Origin: Morganella morganii H1r
Lineage (GTDB): Bacteria; Pseudomonadota; Gammaproteobacteria; Enterobacterales; Enterobacteriaceae
Assembly (NCBI RefSeq): GCF_000633515.1
Contig: NZ_AYMP01000023.1
Span: 1 to 64,000 of the forward strand
DNA: 64,000 bases
Direction of reading: 5' to 3'
Part shown: positions 30,650-40,706 of the stretch, one piece after another
Layout of the letters: each line of letters opens with the position of its first letter
Position numbering within the stretch: the stretch's first letter is position 1
Made by a program: the position numbers and the translations under genes
The notes under the pieces: generated by a model
Databases searched by the model: none
What the model saw: only the letters and a program-made list of their open reading frames with translations
Told to the model about the DNA's origin: nothing

Positions 30650-33304
30650 ATGGACAACGCCCGGAATACCGCATCAGCCCTGAAACCCGCCTCACCATTA
30701 TCCTTTACCGATGATGATTTGCAGCTGCCGGTGCTGCGGGAACACCTGGAGCATTACCGCCGCTGGCAGGCGGAGGCTTTCCGTGAAGGTCAGCCGGTTC
30801 ATACCCTGCTGCTGACCCGCAGTGATTATATCGATCAGCTGCTGATCCGCCTGTGGCAGTTTTTCTGTTTTGATGAGGTGGCGGATTTCGCCCTGGTGGC
30901 GGTCGGCGGTTACGGTCGCCGGGAACTGCACCCGCTGTCGGATATCGATATCCTGCTGCTGAGCAGAGCCCCGCTGCCGGAAGCGCTCACACCGAAAATC
31001 GGTGAGTTTATTGCCGTGCTGTGGGATCTGAAACTGACGGTCGGCCACAGTGTCCGCACCCTCGATGAGTGTCTCCGCGAAGGGCTCGGCGACCTGACTG
31101 TCGCCACCAACCTGATTGAATCGCGCCTTATCTGCGGCACCCTGCCGCTGTTCCTGCAGTTACAGCGGCAGATATTTAATGACAGCTTCTGGCCGTCACC
31201 GCACTTTTTTGCCGCCAAACTGGCAGAGCAGAAAGAGCGCCACGCCCGCTATCACAGCACCAGTTATAACCTGGAGCCGGATATCAAAAGCAGTCCCGGC
31301 GGGCTGCGTGATATCCACACCCTGCTCTGGGTGGCCCGCCGTCATTTCGGCGCAACCTCGCTGTATGAAATGGCCGGTTCCGGATTCCTGACCGATGCCG
31401 AGCGGGAAGAACTGAATGAGTGTCTGGATATGCTCTGGCGCATCCGCTTTGCCCTGCATCTGTCCCTCAGCCGCTACGACAACCGCCTGCTGTTTGACCG
31501 CCAGCTCAGTGTGGCGGAGCAACTGGGATATGACGGCGAACACAATCAGCCGGTCGAGCGGATGATGAAAGCCTATTACCGCGTCACCCGCCGCGTGTCC
31601 GAACTCAATGAGATGCTGCTGCAATTGTTCGACGAAGCGATTCTGCACGCCGGGCACCACGATACCCCCAAACCACTTGATAAAGATTTTCAGCTGTACG
31701 GCCACCGTATCGGGCTTATCCGTGATTCGCTGTTCAGTGAGGATCCCGCTGCCATTATGCGGATGTTTTACCGCATGGCCTGCGATGACACCATCACCGG
31801 CATTCATTCCGGCACACTGCGTCAGCTGCGCCATGCCCGGCGCCACCTCAGCCGCCCGCTGATGGAGTATCCGGAGGCCAGAGAACTGTTTATCGCGATC
31901 CTGCGCCATCCGCGCGGTGTGAGCGCCGCGTTTGTTCCGATGCACCGCCACGGCGTGCTGGGTGCCTATATGCCGCTGTGGGGCAATATTGTCGGGCAGA
32001 TGCAGTTCGATCTGTTCCATGCCTATACCGTGGATGAACACACACTGCGGGTGCTGGGGAAAATCGATACTTTCAGGCTGGAATCCGAACGGGTGAATCA
32101 TCCGGTCTGTGTGGATGTCTGGCCGAAACTGCCGCAGCCGGAACTGCTGCGCCTCGCGGCTCTGTTCCACGATATCGCCAAGGGCAGACAGGGCGATCAT
32201 GCCGTTCTTGGTGCGGCAGATGCACGGGAATTCTGTGAATATCACGGCCTGAATGAAGCAGATACCGATCTGGTCAGCTGGCTGGTGGAAAAACACCTGC
32301 TGATGTCGGTGACCGCACAGCGCCGGGATATTCAGGATCCGGAAGTGATCCGTACCTTTGCCGCTGAGGTACAGAGTACAGAGCGGCTCCGTTACCTCAT
32401 CTGCCTGACCGTTGCCGACATATGGGCGACCAATGCCTCACTCTGGAACGGCTGGCGGCGCAGCCTGCTGCGCGAGCTGTTTATCAGCACCGAGAACCAG
32501 TTATTACGCGGGGTGCATAACAAACCGAATCTGCGTCAGCGGATCCGCCACCACCGTGACCGTGCGCTGGCGCTGCTGCGCCAGGACGGTGCCGATGAAC
32601 AGAAACTGAACCGGTTCTGGTCGCGCTGTCATGCGGATTATTTTCTGCGCCATACCCCGGAGCAGCTTGCCTGGCACGCCGGGGCGCTGCTGAAAAATGA
32701 TATGGCATCACCGCTGATCCTTATCAGTAACCAGCGCAGCCACGGCGGCAGTGAAATTTTTATCTGGTGCAACGACCGTCCGTCCCTGTTTGCTTCGGTG
32801 GTCAGCGAGCTGGATCGCCGCAATCTCAGTGTCCAGAATGCCCAGATTTTTACCAACCGCGACAATATGGCAATGGATTCCTTTGTGGTGCTGGAGCCGG
32901 ACGGTAAGCCTCTCGCTGCCGATCGCCATGACACCATCCGCAAATCACTGGCGCGTGCGGTCACCACAGATTATGTACCGAACCACCGCACCCGGACCGC
33001 GCCCGCCAAACTGCGCCATTTTGATGTGCCGATGCGGGTGAAATTTATTGACAATAAACGCGGCCTGCGCAGCTACATGGAATTATATGCGCTGGATAAA
33101 CCCGGGCTGCTGGCACAGGTCGGTCAGATTTTTGCCGGACTGGATCTTCAGCTGCACGGCGCACGCATCACCACAACCGGCGAAAAAGTCGAGGATATTT
33201 TTATTCTGACGGATAAGGAGAATAAAGCGCTGGATAAAAATATTCAGGAAGAACTGACTGAGCGGTTGACAAAAGCCCTCAATTCAAAGGATAAAACAGA
33301 GTAA
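30650..33304 (+). CDS. glnD: Bifunctional uridylyltransferase / uridylyl-removing enzyme
   Basis: GlnD senses glutamine and uridylylates or deuridylylates PII proteins, controlling nitrogen assimilation. The nucleotidyltransferase motif [15 protein letters not shown] lies at residues 86-100. An HD hydrolase domain contains [14 protein letters not shown], and two ACT domains occupy the C-terminal region (about 700-884). The 884-residue length fits. AAGGA lies 7 bases before the ATG. The order map, glnD, dapD is conserved in E. coli except for the inserted gene upstream. Confidence 0.98.
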   Translation: MDNARNTASALKPASPLSFTDDDLQLPVLREHLEHYRRWQAEAFREGQPVHTLLLTRSDYIDQLLIRLWQFFCFDEVADFALVAVGGYGRRELHPLSDIDILLLSRAPLPEALTPKIGEFIAVLWDLKLTVGHSVRTLDECLREGLGDLTVATNLIESRLICGTLPLFLQLQRQIFNDSFWPSPHFFAAKLAEQKERHARYHSTSYNLEPDIKSSPGGLRDIHTLLWVARRHFGATSLYEMAGSGFLTDAEREELNECLDMLWRIRFALHLSLSRYDNRLLFDRQLSVAEQLGYDGEHNQPVERMMKAYYRVTRRVSELNEMLLQLFDEAILHAGHHDTPKPLDKDFQLYGHRIGLIRDSLFSEDPAAIMRMFYRMACDDTITGIHSGTLRQLRHARRHLSRPLMEYPEARELFIAILRHPRGVSAAFVPMHRHGVLGAYMPLWGNIVGQMQFDLFHAYTVDEHTLRVLGKIDTFRLESERVNHPVCVDVWPKLPQPELLRLAALFHDIAKGRQGDHAVLGAADAREFCEYHGLNEADTDLVSWLVEKHLLMSVTAQRRDIQDPEVIRTFAAEVQSTERLRYLICLTVADIWATNASLWNGWRRSLLRELFISTENQLLRGVHNKPNLRQRIRHHRDRALALLRQDGADEQKLNRFWSRCHADYFLRHTPEQLAWHAGALLKNDMASPLILISNQRSHGGSEIFIWCNDRPSLFASVVSELDRRNLSVQNAQIFTNRDNMAMDSFVVLEPDGKPLAADRHDTIRKSLARAVTTDYVPNHRTRTAPAKLRHFDVPMRVKFIDNKRGLRSYMELYALDKPGLLAQVGQIFAGLDLQLHGARITTTGEKVEDIFILTDKENKALDKNIQEELTERLTKALNSKDKTE

Positions 33305-33341
33305 ATTCATCAAAGCACCAGATAAAAGGAAACTAACACCG

Positions 33342-34166
33342 ATGCAGCAATTACAGGCCATTATTGAATCCGCCTTTGAAGATCGCGCCGCTGTGACACC
33401 GGCAACTGCCACCCCGGCACTGCGTGACGCAGTTAATCAGGTGATTGAGTTACTGGACAGCGGAAAACTGCGGGTCGCTGAAAAAATCGGCGGCACCTGG
33501 GTGACACATCAGTGGCTGAAAAAAGCAGTGCTGCTCTCTTTCCGTATCAGTGACAATCAGGTGATGGACGGGGCTGAATCCCGTTATTTTGATAAAGTCC
33601 CGATGAAATTTGCGGATTACGACCAGGCCCGTTTTGAGCGCGAGGGATTCCGTGTGGTACCGCCTGCGGCAGCCCGCCGTGGTGCATTTATCGCCCGCAA
33701 TACCGTGCTGATGCCGTCTTACGTCAATATCGGTGCCTATGTGGATGAAGGCACGATGGTGGATACCTGGGCGACAGTCGGCTCCTGTGCGCAGATCGGT
33801 AAAAATGTGCATCTCTCCGGCGGTGTCGGTATCGGCGGGGTATTAGAGCCGTTACAGGCCAATCCGACCATTATCGAGGATAACTGCTTTATCGGCGCGC
33901 GTTCCGAAGTGGTGGAAGGGGTGATTGTGGAAACCGGCTCGGTAATTTCCATGGGCGTGTATATCGGCCAGAGCACCAAAATTTATGATCGCGAAACCGG
34001 CGAAATCCATTACGGCCGTGTCCCGGCGGGTTCTGTGGTGGTCTCCGGTAATCTGCCGTCAAAAGATGGCCGTTACAGCCTCTATTGTGCGGTGATTGTC
34101 AAAAAAGTGGATGAAAAAACACGCGGCAAGGTCGGAATTAATGAATTGTTACGCACCATAGACTAA
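33342..34166 (+). CDS. dapD: 2,3,4,5-tetrahydropyridine-2,6-dicarboxylate N-succinyltransferase
   Basis: DapD succinylates tetrahydrodipicolinate in the diaminopimelate and lysine pathway, which supplies peptidoglycan. The N-terminal helical domain is followed by a left-handed beta-helix, with [20 protein letters not shown] and [10 protein letters not shown] as hallmark blocks. Its 274 residues equal the E. coli length. It lies 37 bases after glnD and ends in a strong terminator. Confidence 0.98.
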   Translation: MQQLQAIIESAFEDRAAVTPATATPALRDAVNQVIELLDSGKLRVAEKIGGTWVTHQWLKKAVLLSFRISDNQVMDGAESRYFDKVPMKFADYDQARFEREGFRVVPPAAARRGAFIARNTVLMPSYVNIGAYVDEGTMVDTWATVGSCAQIGKNVHLSGGVGIGGVLEPLQANPTIIEDNCFIGARSEVVEGVIVETGSVISMGVYIGQSTKIYDRETGEIHYGRVPAGSVVVSGNLPSKDGRYSLYCAVIVKKVDEKTRGKVGINELLRTID

Positions 34167-34172
34167 TCTCAG

Positions 34173-34204
34173 AAATAGCGGATAATAACTCCGCTATTTT
34201 TTTA
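34173..34204 (+). terminator. Rho-independent terminator of dapD
   Basis: A perfect 9-bp stem, AAATAGCGG (34173-34181) with CCGCTATTT (34191-34199), is followed by TTTTT. Confidence 0.9.
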
Positions 34205-34272
34205 TCTGTGCATCTTATCTTCCGCCTTTTGCGGCGGAAACAGGACAGAATAACAATCAATAGGTGGCGCAC

Positions 34273-34659
34273 ATGTACGACAATTTAAAAAGTCTGGGAA
34301 TTACGCATCCTGAAGATATTGATCGCTATACTCTTCGTCAGGAAGCGAACAATGACATTCTGAAAATCTATTTCCGTAAGGATAAAGGTGAGTTTTTTGC
34401 CAAAAGCGTGAAGTTCAAATACCCGCGTCAGCGCAAGACTATCCAGGACGCACAGGGCTTCAAAGAGATTAATGAGATCAACAGCAACCTGCGTTATGTC
34501 ATTGAAGAGCTGGATACCATCTGCCAGCAGACCGAAAGCGCAATGCCGGAAATCGATCTGAAACGTAAGATCCTCGACGATCTCCGCCATCTGGAACATG
34601 TGGTGTCCAATAAGATCGCTGAAATTGAAAGCGATCTGGAAAAACTGACCCGCAAGTAA
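34273..34659 (+). CDS. yaeH: UPF0325 family protein YaeH
   Basis: This conserved enterobacterial protein has no established function. It matches E. coli YaeH closely, with [20 protein letters not shown] at the start and [15 protein letters not shown] at the end. It is charged and mostly helical, with no membrane segment. A GTG at 34264 is in frame, but ATG 34273 has AGGTGG 5 bases upstream and gives 128 residues, the family length. It has its own downstream terminator and converges on yqcA. Confidence 0.93.
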   Translation: MYDNLKSLGITHPEDIDRYTLRQEANNDILKIYFRKDKGEFFAKSVKFKYPRQRKTIQDAQGFKEINEINSNLRYVIEELDTICQQTESAMPEIDLKRKILDDLRHLEHVVSNKIAEIESDLEKLTRK

Positions 34660-34676
34660 GTAACCGGATGAAACAG

Positions 34677-34713
34677 TGCCGCAGTGCTGCAACGCCGCTG
34701 CGGCATTAATTTT
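34677..34713 (+). terminator. Terminator of yaeH
   Basis: The stem TGCCGCAG (34677-34684) with CTGCGGCA (34698-34705) is followed by TTAATTTT. It lies in the 60-base gap before the convergent gene yqcA. Confidence 0.75.
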
Positions 34714-34719
34714 CCGTGA

Positions 34720-35169
34720 TCAGCTGACCAGTGCCGCCCACGCGGTCAGCCACGACTGTGCGAATTCTTCCGGTGCGGCAACGTCTGCGCCGTCAATCAC
34801 CAGCATCTCACCGATACGCTGCACATGCTGTTCCTGCAGTAACTCATTGAACTGACGGCCGCCGCCGGCGAAATTATCATAACTGCTGTCACCCAGCGCG
34901 ATAATACCGTAACGCAGTGACGGCTGGTAACCGATGTCATCCCGCAGGCCGGCAAACAGTTCGCGGATATTATCCGGCAGATCGCCCTGCCCGGTGGTGG
35001 AGGTGATCACCAGCACCACATCCGTGAGATAATCTTTCCACTGCGACAGTTCCGGTTCATCAAATAACACCACTTCATGACCGGCCTGCTCCAGAATGGT
35101 CTGTGCCTCTTCCCCCACAGCCAGCGAGTTGCCGTAAACTGTGCCGATAAAAATACCGATACGAGCCAT
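34720..35169 (-). CDS. yqcA: Flavodoxin-like protein YqcA
   Basis: This short-chain flavodoxin-fold protein binds FMN and is presumed to be an electron carrier; its partner is not established. The phosphate-binding loop GTVYGNS starts at about residue 9, followed by TSTTGQGDLPDN and ALGDSSYDNFAGGGRQF. Its 149 residues equal E. coli YqcA. AAGGA precedes the ATG. It is the last gene of the yqcC-truC-yqcA operon. Confidence 0.94.
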   Translation of the reverse strand: MARIGIFIGTVYGNSLAVGEEAQTILEQAGHEVVLFDEPELSQWKDYLTDVVLVITSTTGQGDLPDNIRELFAGLRDDIGYQPSLRYGIIALGDSSYDNFAGGGRQFNELLQEQHVQRIGEMLVIDGADVAAPEEFAQSWLTAWAALVS

Positions 35170-35210
35170 TATCCGTCCTTTTTCATCAGTAAAATCAAAT
35201 TATTAATAAA

Positions 35211-35984
35211 TCAGGGTAATGTCCAGCCAAGCTGTTCCGCCACCCGCTGCCAGGTTTCATCAAAACCGGCATGCAATACCAGCGGCTCTCCGCTGACCGG
35301 ATGTGTCAGCGCCAGTTCCGATGCGTGCAGCATCAGCCTGCGGCTGCCGAAATGTTCTGTAAAGCCCCGGTTCTGACGCAGATCGCCGTGTGCGGTATCA
35401 CCGATAATCGGATGCCGCAGATGCTGCATATGGCGGCGCAGCTGGTGTTTACGTCCGGTTTCCGGTTTCAGTTCTGTCAGGGTAAAACGGGATGTGGGAT
35501 AGCGACCGATAGCCACCGGACACTCCACTTTCGCCAGCGGACGATAGTGAGTCACCGCCGGTTGCGCCGGTTTTTCCGCCGCAAATTTATCAGCAATTTT
35601 ATCCAGCTCCTCCACCAGCGGGTAATCCAGCGTCGCCGTTTCTTCTATCCAGCCGCGCACCACCGCATGATAGGTTTTCTGCATTTCATGCCGTTCAAGC
35701 TGTTGTGACAGCAGCCGCGCCACCTCTGATGACAGCCCCATCAGCAGCACGCCGGAAGTCGGTCTGTCGAGACGGTGAACCGGAAAAACATGCTGACCTA
35801 TCTGGTCGCGCAGTGTCTGCATCACAAACACTGTTTCATGACGGTCAAGCCAGCTGCGGTGTACCAGCCATCCTGCGGGTTTATTCACCGCGACAATATG
35901 TTCATCCTGATAACAGATTTCCAGTAATGGTTTTTCCGGTAATGTTTTTTCCGGTAATCGCTTGTCCTGCAATGATCGTGTCAC
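35211..35984 (-). CDS. truC: tRNA pseudouridine(65) synthase
   Basis: TruC makes pseudouridine 65 in tRNA-Ile1 and tRNA-Asp. The catalytic aspartate lies in HRLDRPTSGVLLMGLS, with KTYHAVVRGW and ETGRKHQLRRHMQHLRHPI as further RluA-family blocks. ATG 35984 overlaps the yqcC stop as ATGA, which supports this start although it adds about 20 residues before the conserved LEICYQDEH. The extra segment contains a near-tandem repeat, LPEKT then LPEKP, encoded by a 15-base duplicated unit. Confidence 0.95.
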   Translation of the reverse strand: MTRSLQDKRLPEKTLPEKPLLEICYQDEHIVAVNKPAGWLVHRSWLDRHETVFVMQTLRDQIGQHVFPVHRLDRPTSGVLLMGLSSEVARLLSQQLERHEMQKTYHAVVRGWIEETATLDYPLVEELDKIADKFAAEKPAQPAVTHYRPLAKVECPVAIGRYPTSRFTLTELKPETGRKHQLRRHMQHLRHPIIGDTAHGDLRQNRGFTEHFGSRRLMLHASELALTHPVSGEPLVLHAGFDETWQRVAEQLGWTLP

Positions 35985-36304
35985 GCGAAAAGCCCGTCCA
36001 GTGCCCGTAAATGGTCAAGCAGCACCAGATAGCGTGCCGCCTGTTCGTCCCCTCTGTAGTGCTCTTCAAAATACGGGGCTATCTGAAAGGCGGACGGCAG
36101 TACCGCGCCCTGTTCAATCATGGCATACAGACGCGGGATAAGGATCCACTGTAACCACTCATGGGCATTCATAGTATCCACCGCAAACGGCAGTTCGCTT
36201 TCAAATGCGTCTGCTGCCGGAGGCTGCCCCTGCCACAGATCGACGGCGCGCATCTCGTTCTCGATGTCCGTCAGGATCGCAGTAATCTGCTGATGTTTTG
36301 TCAT
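35981..36304 (-). CDS. yqcC: YqcC family protein
   Basis: This small protein of 107 residues belongs to the YqcC (DUF446) family, of unknown function. Recognisable blocks are LWQGQPPAADAFESELPFAVDTM and EWLQWILIPRLYAMIE. It is soluble and helical by composition. AGG lies 8 bases before the ATG. It is the first gene of a three-gene operon and is translationally coupled to truC by a four-base overlap. Confidence 0.93.
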   Translation of the reverse strand: MTKHQQITAILTDIENEMRAVDLWQGQPPAADAFESELPFAVDTMNAHEWLQWILIPRLYAMIEQGAVLPSAFQIAPYFEEHYRGDEQAARYLVLLDHLRALDGLFA

Positions 36305-36717
36305 AACTGAAACCTGTTTACGCTGTAAAATTCATTTTCCGCAGCCAATGCCGCTGATATCTGTAGCGTAACATTGAGGTCAGATAAGTAAAAATCAATT
36401 CCTGTCCGGAAGACATAAAAAGGGATAACGGGGATTTGCGGGGGATTAGAAACGAGGGGGAAAAATCCCCCCTCGTTTCTAATAAAATAACATCCTGTCT
36501 CTGCTGAAAATACATCCGTGTATTTCCGTCCACTTCCTTATGGGCACAGACAGCATGCCGCAGCACGGCGTGGCAGACAATAATACCGGCGCTAAATCAC
36601 CGTGGCATAAAAACATTAATTAACTGAATTTAAAGATTATTTACAGTAATCCGCAATTTCCCGGCAAGTGGTATTACAGTTATCTCCGGTAAAATCCCAC
36701 ACTGCTGTCAGTGATAT
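36305..36717. other. Gene-free 413-base gap between yqcC and syd
   Basis: No gene is supported here. An 82-codon minus-strand frame (36318-36566) runs across the central palindrome and resembles no family I know. The outer parts are A/T-rich and presumably hold the yqcC promoter on the minus strand. The most notable content is the 15-bp palindrome described separately, which is flanked on the left by repeated GGGGATT units. Confidence 0.6.
36446..36482. repeat. Perfect 15-bp inverted repeat with seven-base loop
   Basis: TTAGAAACGAGGGGG (36446-36460) is perfectly complementary to CCCCCTCGTTTCTAA (36468-36482) around an AAAAATC loop. The left flank carries GGGGATT twice. The stem is too long to be chance. 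It has no T-run on either strand, so it is not a plain terminator. It may be a copy of a dispersed palindromic unit, but the copy number cannot be seen from one window. Confidence 0.75.
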
Positions 36718-37269
36718 TTATACCGGGCATACCGCCGTCAGCTGTGACAGGAACGATGCGGTGTCCGCTGCCAGCACCCGGCGCTTTGTGGTGCCGAACG
36801 TTTCGAGGATCACTTCACCGCTCAGGTTACAGACAGAAATCATGTCAAATTCCGATTCCAGCGTGGCGATAAACTGTGTCGGCGGCAGTTTGAGGCGGCG
36901 CTGCGTGACCAGATGACCAATCAGGTTTTCCTGTAAGCGGATAAAATCATCCTCACTCCAGACCTGTACCAGACTGAGCTGAATGTCCTCAAAAACGGCC
37001 TGCATATCCCCGGCAAACTGCTGCGTGTAAAATTCACTGATATCCGGGTGCAGCTGAATATCCAGCGCTTTTTCAACCGGCTGCAAATGCGTGTCTGCGG
37101 TGAATTCCGCCGGTTCCCAGTACACACACTCATCACCTGTGCGGATAATACACGGGGAAGGAATACCATAAAGATCGTGACTGATCGGCGGTAAACCTGT
37201 TTTTTCCTGCCATAAACCGACATAATGCCGGGTAAACTGATGTAACGCCTGAGAAACTGTGCGGGTCAT
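36718..37269 (-). CDS. syd: SecY-interacting protein Syd
   Basis: Syd binds SecY at the inner membrane and can disrupt abnormal translocons. The sequence aligns along its length with E. coli Syd, with YGIPSPCIIRTGDECVYW and WSEDDFIRLQENLIGHLVTQ as strong blocks. The open frame extends to 37290, but ATG 37269 has AGG upstream and starts just before the conserved helix, giving 183 residues. It is divergent from queF, as in E. coli. Confidence 0.95.
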   Translation of the reverse strand: MTRTVSQALHQFTRHYVGLWQEKTGLPPISHDLYGIPSPCIIRTGDECVYWEPAEFTADTHLQPVEKALDIQLHPDISEFYTQQFAGDMQAVFEDIQLSLVQVWSEDDFIRLQENLIGHLVTQRRLKLPPTQFIATLESEFDMISVCNLSGEVILETFGTTKRRVLAADTASFLSQLTAVCPV

Positions 37270-37377
37270 ATCGCAAAACCTGTTAAACATAAAAGTATCA
37301 TGCCGCTATAGTAACGTATGACAGACTGTATTGGCGACAGGCGGTACTATTTTTCACCTGAGGTAAAAGGGTTATTT

Positions 37378-38229
37378 ATGTCTCTGTATGAAGGAAAGGC
37401 GGAACTGGCGTCACTGACGCTCGGTAAAAAAACCGGTTATGAGCAGCATTACAATCCCGCTCTGTTACAGGGTGTGCCGCGCAGCCTCAACCGGGATGCA
37501 CTGCATCTGCATGCGGATGATCTGCCTTTTCGCGGCGCGGATCTGTGGACCCTCTATGAGCTTTCCTGGTTACAGCCGAACGGCGTGCCCTGCATTGCAC
37601 TCGGCTATGTTTCTCTCGATGCCGCCGGGCTGAATCTGATCGAATCCAAGAGCTTCAAACTCTATCTCAACAGCTTTAACCAGACAGTATTTGCCTCTGC
37701 GGATGATGTCCGCCGCATACTCGAACAGGATTTAAGTGCCTGCGCACAGGGTGCGGTGACGGTGGAACTGCTGCGCCCGGATCAGTTCACGGAACAAAAA
37801 ATCATTGATTTTACCGGCGAATGTATTGATTATCAGGATATTACGATTACTGATTATCAGTTCAGCAGTGATTATCTTATTGATGCTGTCAATAAAAATG
37901 ACGATGTCGTTGAAGAAACGTTAGTCAGCCACCTGCTAAAATCAAATTGCCTGATTACACAGCAGCCTGACTGGGGCTCCGTTGCCATACAGTATCGCGG
38001 GCCTGAAATTGATCGTGAGAAACTGCTGCGGTATCTGGTGTCATTCCGCAACCATAACGAGTTTCATGAGCAGTGCGTTGAGCGGATTTTTACCGATCTG
38101 AACACACACTGCCGCCCGGTTGCCCTGACTGTCTACGCCCGTTATACACGGCGCGGCGGGCTGGATATCAATCCGTGGCGCACCAATACGGACTTTACAC
38201 CGTCTGCGGACCGTCTTGCCCGTCAGTAA
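37378..38229 (+). CDS. queF: NADPH-dependent 7-cyano-7-deazaguanine reductase
   Basis: QueF reduces preQ0 to preQ1 in queuosine biosynthesis. It is the two-domain T-fold type. The QueF substrate motif [15 protein letters not shown] lies in the N-terminal half, and the catalytic cysteine lies in [16 protein letters not shown]. The frame is open to 37318, but ATG 37378 has AAGGG upstream and gives [17 protein letters not shown], matching the E. coli start, with 283 residues. I see no preQ1 riboswitch in the short upstream region. Confidence 0.97.
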   Translation: MSLYEGKAELASLTLGKKTGYEQHYNPALLQGVPRSLNRDALHLHADDLPFRGADLWTLYELSWLQPNGVPCIALGYVSLDAAGLNLIESKSFKLYLNSFNQTVFASADDVRRILEQDLSACAQGAVTVELLRPDQFTEQKIIDFTGECIDYQDITITDYQFSSDYLIDAVNKNDDVVEETLVSHLLKSNCLITQQPDWGSVAIQYRGPEIDREKLLRYLVSFRNHNEFHEQCVERIFTDLNTHCRPVALTVYARYTRRGGLDINPWRTNTDFTPSADRLARQ

Positions 38230-38289
38230 GGCAGACAGCGCGCAACCTGTACGACTACAATTTATCCACGGGATAACAAGGAGTTTTAC

Positions 38290-39657
38290 TTGATCACACA
38301 TATCAGCCCGTTAGGCTCTATGGATCTGCTTTCCCAGCTTGAAGTTGATGTTCTGAAACGGACAGCAAGCAGTCACCTGTACCGTCTGTACCGCAACTGT
38401 TCGCTGGCGGTGCTGAATTCCGGCAGCCAGATGGATAACAGTCATGAATTACTGTCCCGTTTCCCGGATTTTGATATTAACGTGCTGCGCCGTGAGCGCG
38501 GGGTAAAACTCGAACTGGTGAACCCGCCGCAGAATGCGTTTGTTGACGGCAAAATTATCCGCTCACTCCAGGCGAACCTGTTTGCCGTGCTGCGCGATAT
38601 CCTGTTCGTCCAGACCCAGATCTCCGATGCCGAGCGCTGCCGCGGCCTGAATCTGGACAACAGCGCACATATCACCAACCTGATTTTCTTTATCCTGCGT
38701 AACGCCCGCGCCCTGCATATTGATGAAGATCCGAATATGATCGTCTGCTGGGGCGGCCACTCCATCAATGAAACCGAATACCTGTACGGGCGTAAAGTCG
38801 GCAACGAGCTGGGGCTGCGTGAACTGAATATCTGTACCGGCTGCGGGCCGGGTGCGATGGAAGCGCCGATGAAAGGCGCGGCTGTCGGTCATGCCCAGCA
38901 GGGGTACAAAAACAGCCGTTTTATCGGTCTGACCGAGCCGTCCATTATTGCTGCCGAGCCGCCTAACCCGCTGGTGAACGAGCTTATCATCATGCCGGAT
39001 ATCGAAAAACGGCTGGAGAGTTTTGTCCGCCTGGCACACGGGATCATCATCTTCCCGGGCGGGGTCGGGACAGCTGAAGAGCTCCTCTATCTGCTCGGAA
39101 TACTGATGCATCCGGACAACAAAGATCAGGTACTGCCGCTGGTGCTGACCGGGCCGAAAGAGAGCGCTGACTATTTCCGTGTGCTCAATGATTTCGTCAT
39201 CAACACCCTGGGCGAAGAAGCCACCCGTCATTATCAGATCATTATTGATGATCCGGTGGAAGTTGCCCGTGTGATGAAACGCGCCATGCCGGAAGTGAAA
39301 GACAACCGCCGCAGCACCGGGGATGCTTACAGTTTCAACTGGTCAATTAAAATTGCCGGTGATCTGCAGCATCCGTTTGAACCGACCCATGAAAATATGA
39401 CCGCGCTGAACCTGTACCGCAATCAGGAGCCGGAAAAACTGGCGGCCGATCTGCGCCGTGCGTTCTCCGGTATTGTCGCCGGTAACGTGAAAGAAAACGG
39501 TATGCAGGCCATTGCACAGCACGGGCCGTTCAAAATACACGGCGAAGAGGCCATCATGCAGCGGATGGATGTCATGCTGCGCGGGTTTGTTGAACAGCAC
39601 CGGATGAAATTACCGGGCGGCACGGCTTACGAGCCATGCTACGAAATCATCCGCTGA
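38290..39657 (+). CDS. ppnN: Pyrimidine/purine nucleotide 5'-monophosphate nucleosidase
   Basis: PpnN (YgdH) hydrolyses nucleotide monophosphates to base and ribose 5-phosphate and is stimulated by (p)ppGpp in E. coli. The LOG-family core carries [15 protein letters not shown] and the phosphate-binding [13 protein letters not shown]. The start codon is TTG at 38290, with AAGGAG 6 bases upstream, and the following residues [11 protein letters not shown] are the family N-terminus. The length is 455 residues. The sdaC and sdaB genes that follow in E. coli are absent. Confidence 0.97.
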   Translation: MITHISPLGSMDLLSQLEVDVLKRTASSHLYRLYRNCSLAVLNSGSQMDNSHELLSRFPDFDINVLRRERGVKLELVNPPQNAFVDGKIIRSLQANLFAVLRDILFVQTQISDAERCRGLNLDNSAHITNLIFFILRNARALHIDEDPNMIVCWGGHSINETEYLYGRKVGNELGLRELNICTGCGPGAMEAPMKGAAVGHAQQGYKNSRFIGLTEPSIIAAEPPNPLVNELIIMPDIEKRLESFVRLAHGIIIFPGGVGTAEELLYLLGILMHPDNKDQVLPLVLTGPKESADYFRVLNDFVINTLGEEATRHYQIIIDDPVEVARVMKRAMPEVKDNRRSTGDAYSFNWSIKIAGDLQHPFEPTHENMTALNLYRNQEPEKLAADLRRAFSGIVAGNVKENGMQAIAQHGPFKIHGEEAIMQRMDVMLRGFVEQHRMKLPGGTAYEPCYEIIR

Positions 39658-39713
39658 TACTTTTTATCTGAACTGTTTCCCCGCCGCCGGCGGGGAAATT
39701 ATATATAGCGACT

Positions 39714-40478
39714 ATGATCCATTTACTGATTATCGATGCAATGAATCTGATCCGCCGGATCTATGCCGTGCAGAGCCAGTCCGGCCTGCTGGTCTGTGAA
39801 CAGGCGCTGATGCAGATCCTGAATCATGCACAACCGACACACGCCGTCACAGTCTTTGATGAAGACGACCGCCGTCACAGCTGGCGTCATCAGCTGCTGC
39901 CCGGTTACAAAGCCGGACGCAGTGAAATGCCGGAGGTTGTCCGGCAGGAACTGCCGCTGCTGCGGGAAATGTTTGCCCGTCACGGTATCAAAGCGTGGCA
40001 TTCCGAAGGGGATGAGGCGGATGATCTCGCCGCCACACTGGCGCACAAAGTCGGTCAGGCGGGACACAGGGTAACCATTGTCTCCACCGACAAAGGCTAC
40101 TGCCAGCTGCTCTCCCCGCAGATTCAGATCCGCGACTATTTTCAGAAACGCTGGCTCGATATGCCGTTTATTGCCGCCGAATTTGGCGTTACCGCGCAGC
40201 AATTACCGGACTTCTGGGGCTTAAGCGGTATCAGCAGCAGTAAAATTCCCGGCATCACCGGTATCGGCCCGAAAGCAGCATCCGCACTGCTCGGCACCTT
40301 TGCTGATCTGGACTCACTCTACAGCAATATTGACCGGGTACCGGAAAAATGGCGTCAGAAACTGATCGACGGAAAAGCCATGGCTTACTGCTGCCGTGAC
40401 GTCGCCACCCTGAAGCGGGATCTGCATTTACAGGGAAATCTCAGCCAGCTGCGTTTACCGGCAGGAAAAAACCCTTAA
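39714..40478 (+). CDS. xni: Flap endonuclease Xni
   Basis: Xni (YgdG, formerly exonuclease IX) is a flap endonuclease related to the 5' nuclease domain of DNA polymerase I. The metal-binding aspartates lie in [26 protein letters not shown] and [10 protein letters not shown], and the helix-hairpin-helix [14 protein letters not shown] lies near residue 185. The length is 254 residues. It is followed after 14 bases by a tiny membrane-protein frame. Confidence 0.96.
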   Translation: MIHLLIIDAMNLIRRIYAVQSQSGLLVCEQALMQILNHAQPTHAVTVFDEDDRRHSWRHQLLPGYKAGRSEMPEVVRQELPLLREMFARHGIKAWHSEGDEADDLAATLAHKVGQAGHRVTIVSTDKGYCQLLSPQIQIRDYFQKRWLDMPFIAAEFGVTAQQLPDFWGLSGISSSKIPGITGIGPKAASALLGTFADLDSLYSNIDRVPEKWRQKLIDGKAMAYCCRDVATLKRDLHLQGNLSQLRLPAGKNP

Positions 40479-40492
40479 ACCAGATAAACGGA

Positions 40493-40633
40493 ATGCCTGT
40501 ATTTACTCAGCTTCGCTATATTGCCGGTACTTTTTTGGTAATCGGCATGATCATACTGCTGGCAGCGGCCTGTCTTGCCTGTTTCGTTTCTGCCGCGTCC
40601 GGAATAATCCCGTCCGAATTTAACTTAAGTTGA
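40493..40633 (+). CDS. Putative 46-residue single-span membrane peptide
   Basis: The frame ATG 40493 to TGA 40633 encodes 46 residues. One hydrophobic stretch of about 27 residues (residues 9-35, including GTFLVIGMIILLAAACLA) is followed by a short polar tail ending FNLS. It begins 14 bases after the xni stop, so it could be co-transcribed. A ribosome-binding site is weak (CGGA directly before the ATG), which is the main doubt. I do not recognise a family. Confidence 0.42.
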   Translation: MPVFTQLRYIAGTFLVIGMIILLAAACLACFVSAASGIIPSEFNLS

Positions 40634-40706
40634 AATCGTTAGGTAAACCGCCGGGCATCCTCTACACTCTCCGCGTTATTAATATTAACCAGCCGACGGA
40701 TGGCCT

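Noticed and set aside
31196-32296. 366-codon minus-strand frame opposite glnD
   Set aside because: Shadow of glnD; composition rich in H, Q and R without domain motifs.
34660-34720. Mobile element at the rearrangement junction
   Set aside because: Only a terminator hairpin is present; there are no inverted terminal repeats, target duplication or transposase remnant.
36446-36482. Palindrome considered as an intrinsic terminator or phage attachment site
   Set aside because: There is no T-run on either strand, no tRNA and no integrase or direct repeat nearby, so neither label is supported.
36318-36566. 82-codon minus-strand frame in the yqcC-syd gap
   Set aside because: It is read through a perfect palindrome, lacks a ribosome-binding site and matches no family I know.
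37270-37377. preQ1 riboswitch before queF
   Set aside because: The short region shows no compact pseudoknot pattern, and enterobacterial queF genes are not known for it.
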